Below are positions 61,629 through 64,000 of a stretch of 64,000 nucleotides of DNA, piece after piece (the stretch's first letter is position 1; every line of letters begins with the position of its first letter). This stretch comes from Jackrogersella multiformis (Eukaryota > Ascomycota > Sordariomycetes > Xylariales > Hypoxylaceae). The position numbers were made by a program, and so were the translations under genes. Location: NCBI GenBank assembly GCA_902806575.1, contig CADCXD010000009.1, positions 1,674,001-1,738,000 on the forward strand, written 5' to 3'. The notes under the pieces are model-generated. The model made no database searches and had not been told where the DNA came from. It worked only from the letters and a program-made list of their open reading frames with translations.

Positions 61629-64000
61629 AATAAAATATTTAAATAAAAAATCAGATAAAAAAGATTCAGACGGAGACAGCGGAAGGGCAGAAACTCTATT
61701 CCCAGCTATCCTCCATGTGCAAAATGGTGACAGCGTACGCCACTTTTACTTCAACACCGCCTGTCCTGAATGTGCGTGGCATGACCCAGAGGCTCGGGAG
61801 TCAGGTATATTTACACCTGTGGAGATTCCCAATGCCACGCATAGAGGGAACTACCTGGAGGATTGTCGGTAAATAGCTGACACCTAGGTATTCCACCAAT
61901 AAAGGGTCAGATACCACAAGATATCGAATACTTCATACATGGTATGGTATGGTTTGGATCCCTTGCGGAGTTTAGGAGAACAACAGAGACCTGGAGATGA
62001 ATAGGTAATAGATAGATGTAGCTAAAGGTGCTAGCATGTAGCATGTGGCAGGCAGAATGTAGGTAGCATGCCGAAGAGGAAGAAACGGTCGAAGAGTCCA
62101 GCAACTGCCTAGGTAGTTGAGAAAGTCAAATATGGTCAGTCGTCTGAGTTGGGCATGGTAGACAGCGGCAAAGGTTTGGCTAGCAACTTGTGATCGGCAC
62201 AAGCAACCTTAATGGAAGTGAACACTGACTAGCCTTCCCAGGATAAGCTGGACAAGTTAAGTTCATAGTGACCAGTGACTGAACCACGAAGACCACCTGG
62301 ACAATGTTTAACCTAGAAGGTGCCCAGGCGTCAACCAATGGCAGGTAAATGTGTGAAAGAGGTGTTCGTCTGGCTGGGCAGCTGCTGGGTTACTCGAAAA
62401 CGTCCATGAAACATGTTCAAGAGACACGAAAACAGGATGTGCCACCTAGGTACTGCTAGACAATAAGAACTTTGTCCCACAATCGACTTGCTTTTCCCCG
62501 TCGACATTGTACATTGTTGGAGCCAAGGGACGGATGATAAATATAAGGAGAATACTCGACCGAGTCAACCTAGTATTGTCTCTAGCTAGGTACGTAGGTC
62601 TAGGTACCTGGGTAGGCAAATATAAATCAGATCTTAAGTTTCAAGGATACTTATACCTATGTACCTGGTAAGTAGCTAGAGCTGGCTTCCAAGGTTGTAG
62701 GATTATAAGCATTTCGAGGTGGGAAAGGTCTCCAATTATTCGTCTTATTCGAATAGGAATGGGATGGATGGTGAAGGTTCATTCGAGATCATTCGACATG
62801 TGGAGATTCTCGTCAAGAGAAATGTTAAAAGTTTGATTGCCTACTGTACCTACCTCCCTAAAGGTATTGCGAGTCATTTTTATCATGTCGAGTTTGTGAG
62901 ACATTGATGTGAAGTTTAATCCCAATGGAAGCTCCGAGATCCTTGCATGGATACCTTAGGTACCACTGTACATACCTACTTGTAGCCTGTAGGTATGTAA
63001 TTATAGGGGAGACATTCAGCCACCAGCTGGAGGTACAATGGTACATACCGTGGTATTAACCTCCCCCTATTTTTCGTATTACTTATTAGTGCATATCTGC
63101 TTTTGACAGCATATAATTTAGTCCAACTCTAGTCCAACTCAACTATTAACTAAGTCTTTAATTACTCATTGACGCCCCTAAGTGATAAGTCACATATTCC
63201 TCCAACTTCTCTTCTAAAACCCAAGATTGTCCTTCAGATCCAAATCTAGATCGTCCCAGTTCTCGGACATCTGGAAGTGTACCTAGGTACTTTCTTTAAC
63301 GAATCGCACAAGAAATCTGCCAAGCGAGATGTTCTTACCGGCTTCACAGGTGGTGCTTCGAAGTGAATCAAACGCATCTTGGTCGAACATCGATTCCGCC
63401 CTCCGAGCAAAAAACGAAGGCGCTGTCGGTTCAGAAGGGGGTTGGATATCCCTTCCTTGCTAATAACTCATTTTTCACTCGGCGTGAGTGTCAGACACAG
63501 AGAGACACATGTTGAAATGTTTATCTGCTTCTCGGCTCCGATGCCCGCCCGGTTTACCACACGAGGAGGATTGTTGGTGAAAGATGAAGCCTTAGGGTTT
63601 ATCTACTCGTTCAATTTAGCTAACTACCTAGGAATAATCAAGGGGATTTGATCGGCGACATGAGCTTCATAAGTGTTAGCAGCCTACGATGATATCTTCC
63701 TGATGGTACACGATAGCGAGCCGAGGTCACTACCATAGAGGCACTGGATTAAATATTTATTAACCATACTAATTTATTTGTATTTAATATATTTACGTGT
63801 ATGTATACCTTCTTCTCATCATTGTCGACATCGAGAAACGTTAGTCGATGGTAGAGTTATAAGAGCTGCATTTAGATCGACAGTGATGAATCATCGACAA
63901 CGTATTTAACCCGAGGCATTCTAGCACGTTGGGAACTTACTTCACACTTATGATTCCCAACTACCGTAAAACCAAAAGGATCATTTTCACGATCACCAAG
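61629..64000. other. Right-end intergenic region
   Basis: About 2.4 kb to the window edge with no supported gene. It holds the upstream region of the coiled-coil gene, palindromic motif copies near 61,885, 62,108, 62,450, 62,590-62,615 and 63,282, and short frames without domains. Confidence 0.55.

Overview
This window looks like a nuclear contig of a filamentous ascomycete (Pezizomycotina, probably Sordariomycetes; the class is an inference). Genes are well separated, carry short introns (mostly 46-150 nt) with GT...AG borders and CTAAC-like branch sites, and belong to fungal families: a LaeA-like methyltransferase, a 2EXR protein, a GPI-anchored GH18 chitinase and a Sen1 helicase. The intergenic DNA is littered with a short palindromic motif built on TACCTAGGTA. 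One 10 kb block is AT-rich and wrecked by what looks like repeat-induced point mutation (RIP).

Left part (1-23.9 kb): a three-exon LaeA-like SAM methyltransferase (minus strand), an unusually GC-rich single-exon methyltransferase-fold gene, a large fungal protein of unknown function with one hidden in-frame intron, a single-exon 2EXR-domain gene, a nine-exon GH35 beta-galactosidase with an N-terminal membrane segment, coding-like debris of a cysteine-containing gene, a two-exon GFA-family gene, and a tRNA-Gly(GCC).

Middle (23.9-42.6 kb): a three-exon GPI-anchored class III chitinase, a gene-free stretch, then the AT-rich island. Two copies of the 3' half of one Ty3/gypsy chromovirus-type element lie there as a 2.6-2.8 kb inverted repeat (29.60-32.18 kb and 37.07-39.87 kb). 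Between them is the integrase and chromodomain of a second, different gypsy element. A long terminal repeat next to the left arm is almost free of the mutation pattern, and the pattern stops close to where homology between the two arms stops.

Right part (42.6-64 kb): a 14-exon amidophosphoribosyltransferase (first step of purine synthesis) with one splice junction that does not fit by one base, an HhH-GPD DNA glycosylase with the catalytic Lys/Asp pair but an incomplete iron-sulfur cysteine set, a five-exon Sen1 RNA/DNA helicase of about 2,039 residues, and a long coiled-coil protein of unknown function. The genes do not form one pathway: housekeeping functions (purine synthesis, DNA repair, transcription termination) lie on the right, and secreted carbohydrate-active enzymes and accessory genes lie on the left and around the transposon island. 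I found no convincing new multi-gene system. The best leads are the structure of the RIP island, the 773-residue possible pseudoprotease, the odd splice junction in the purine gene, and the dispersed palindromic motif.
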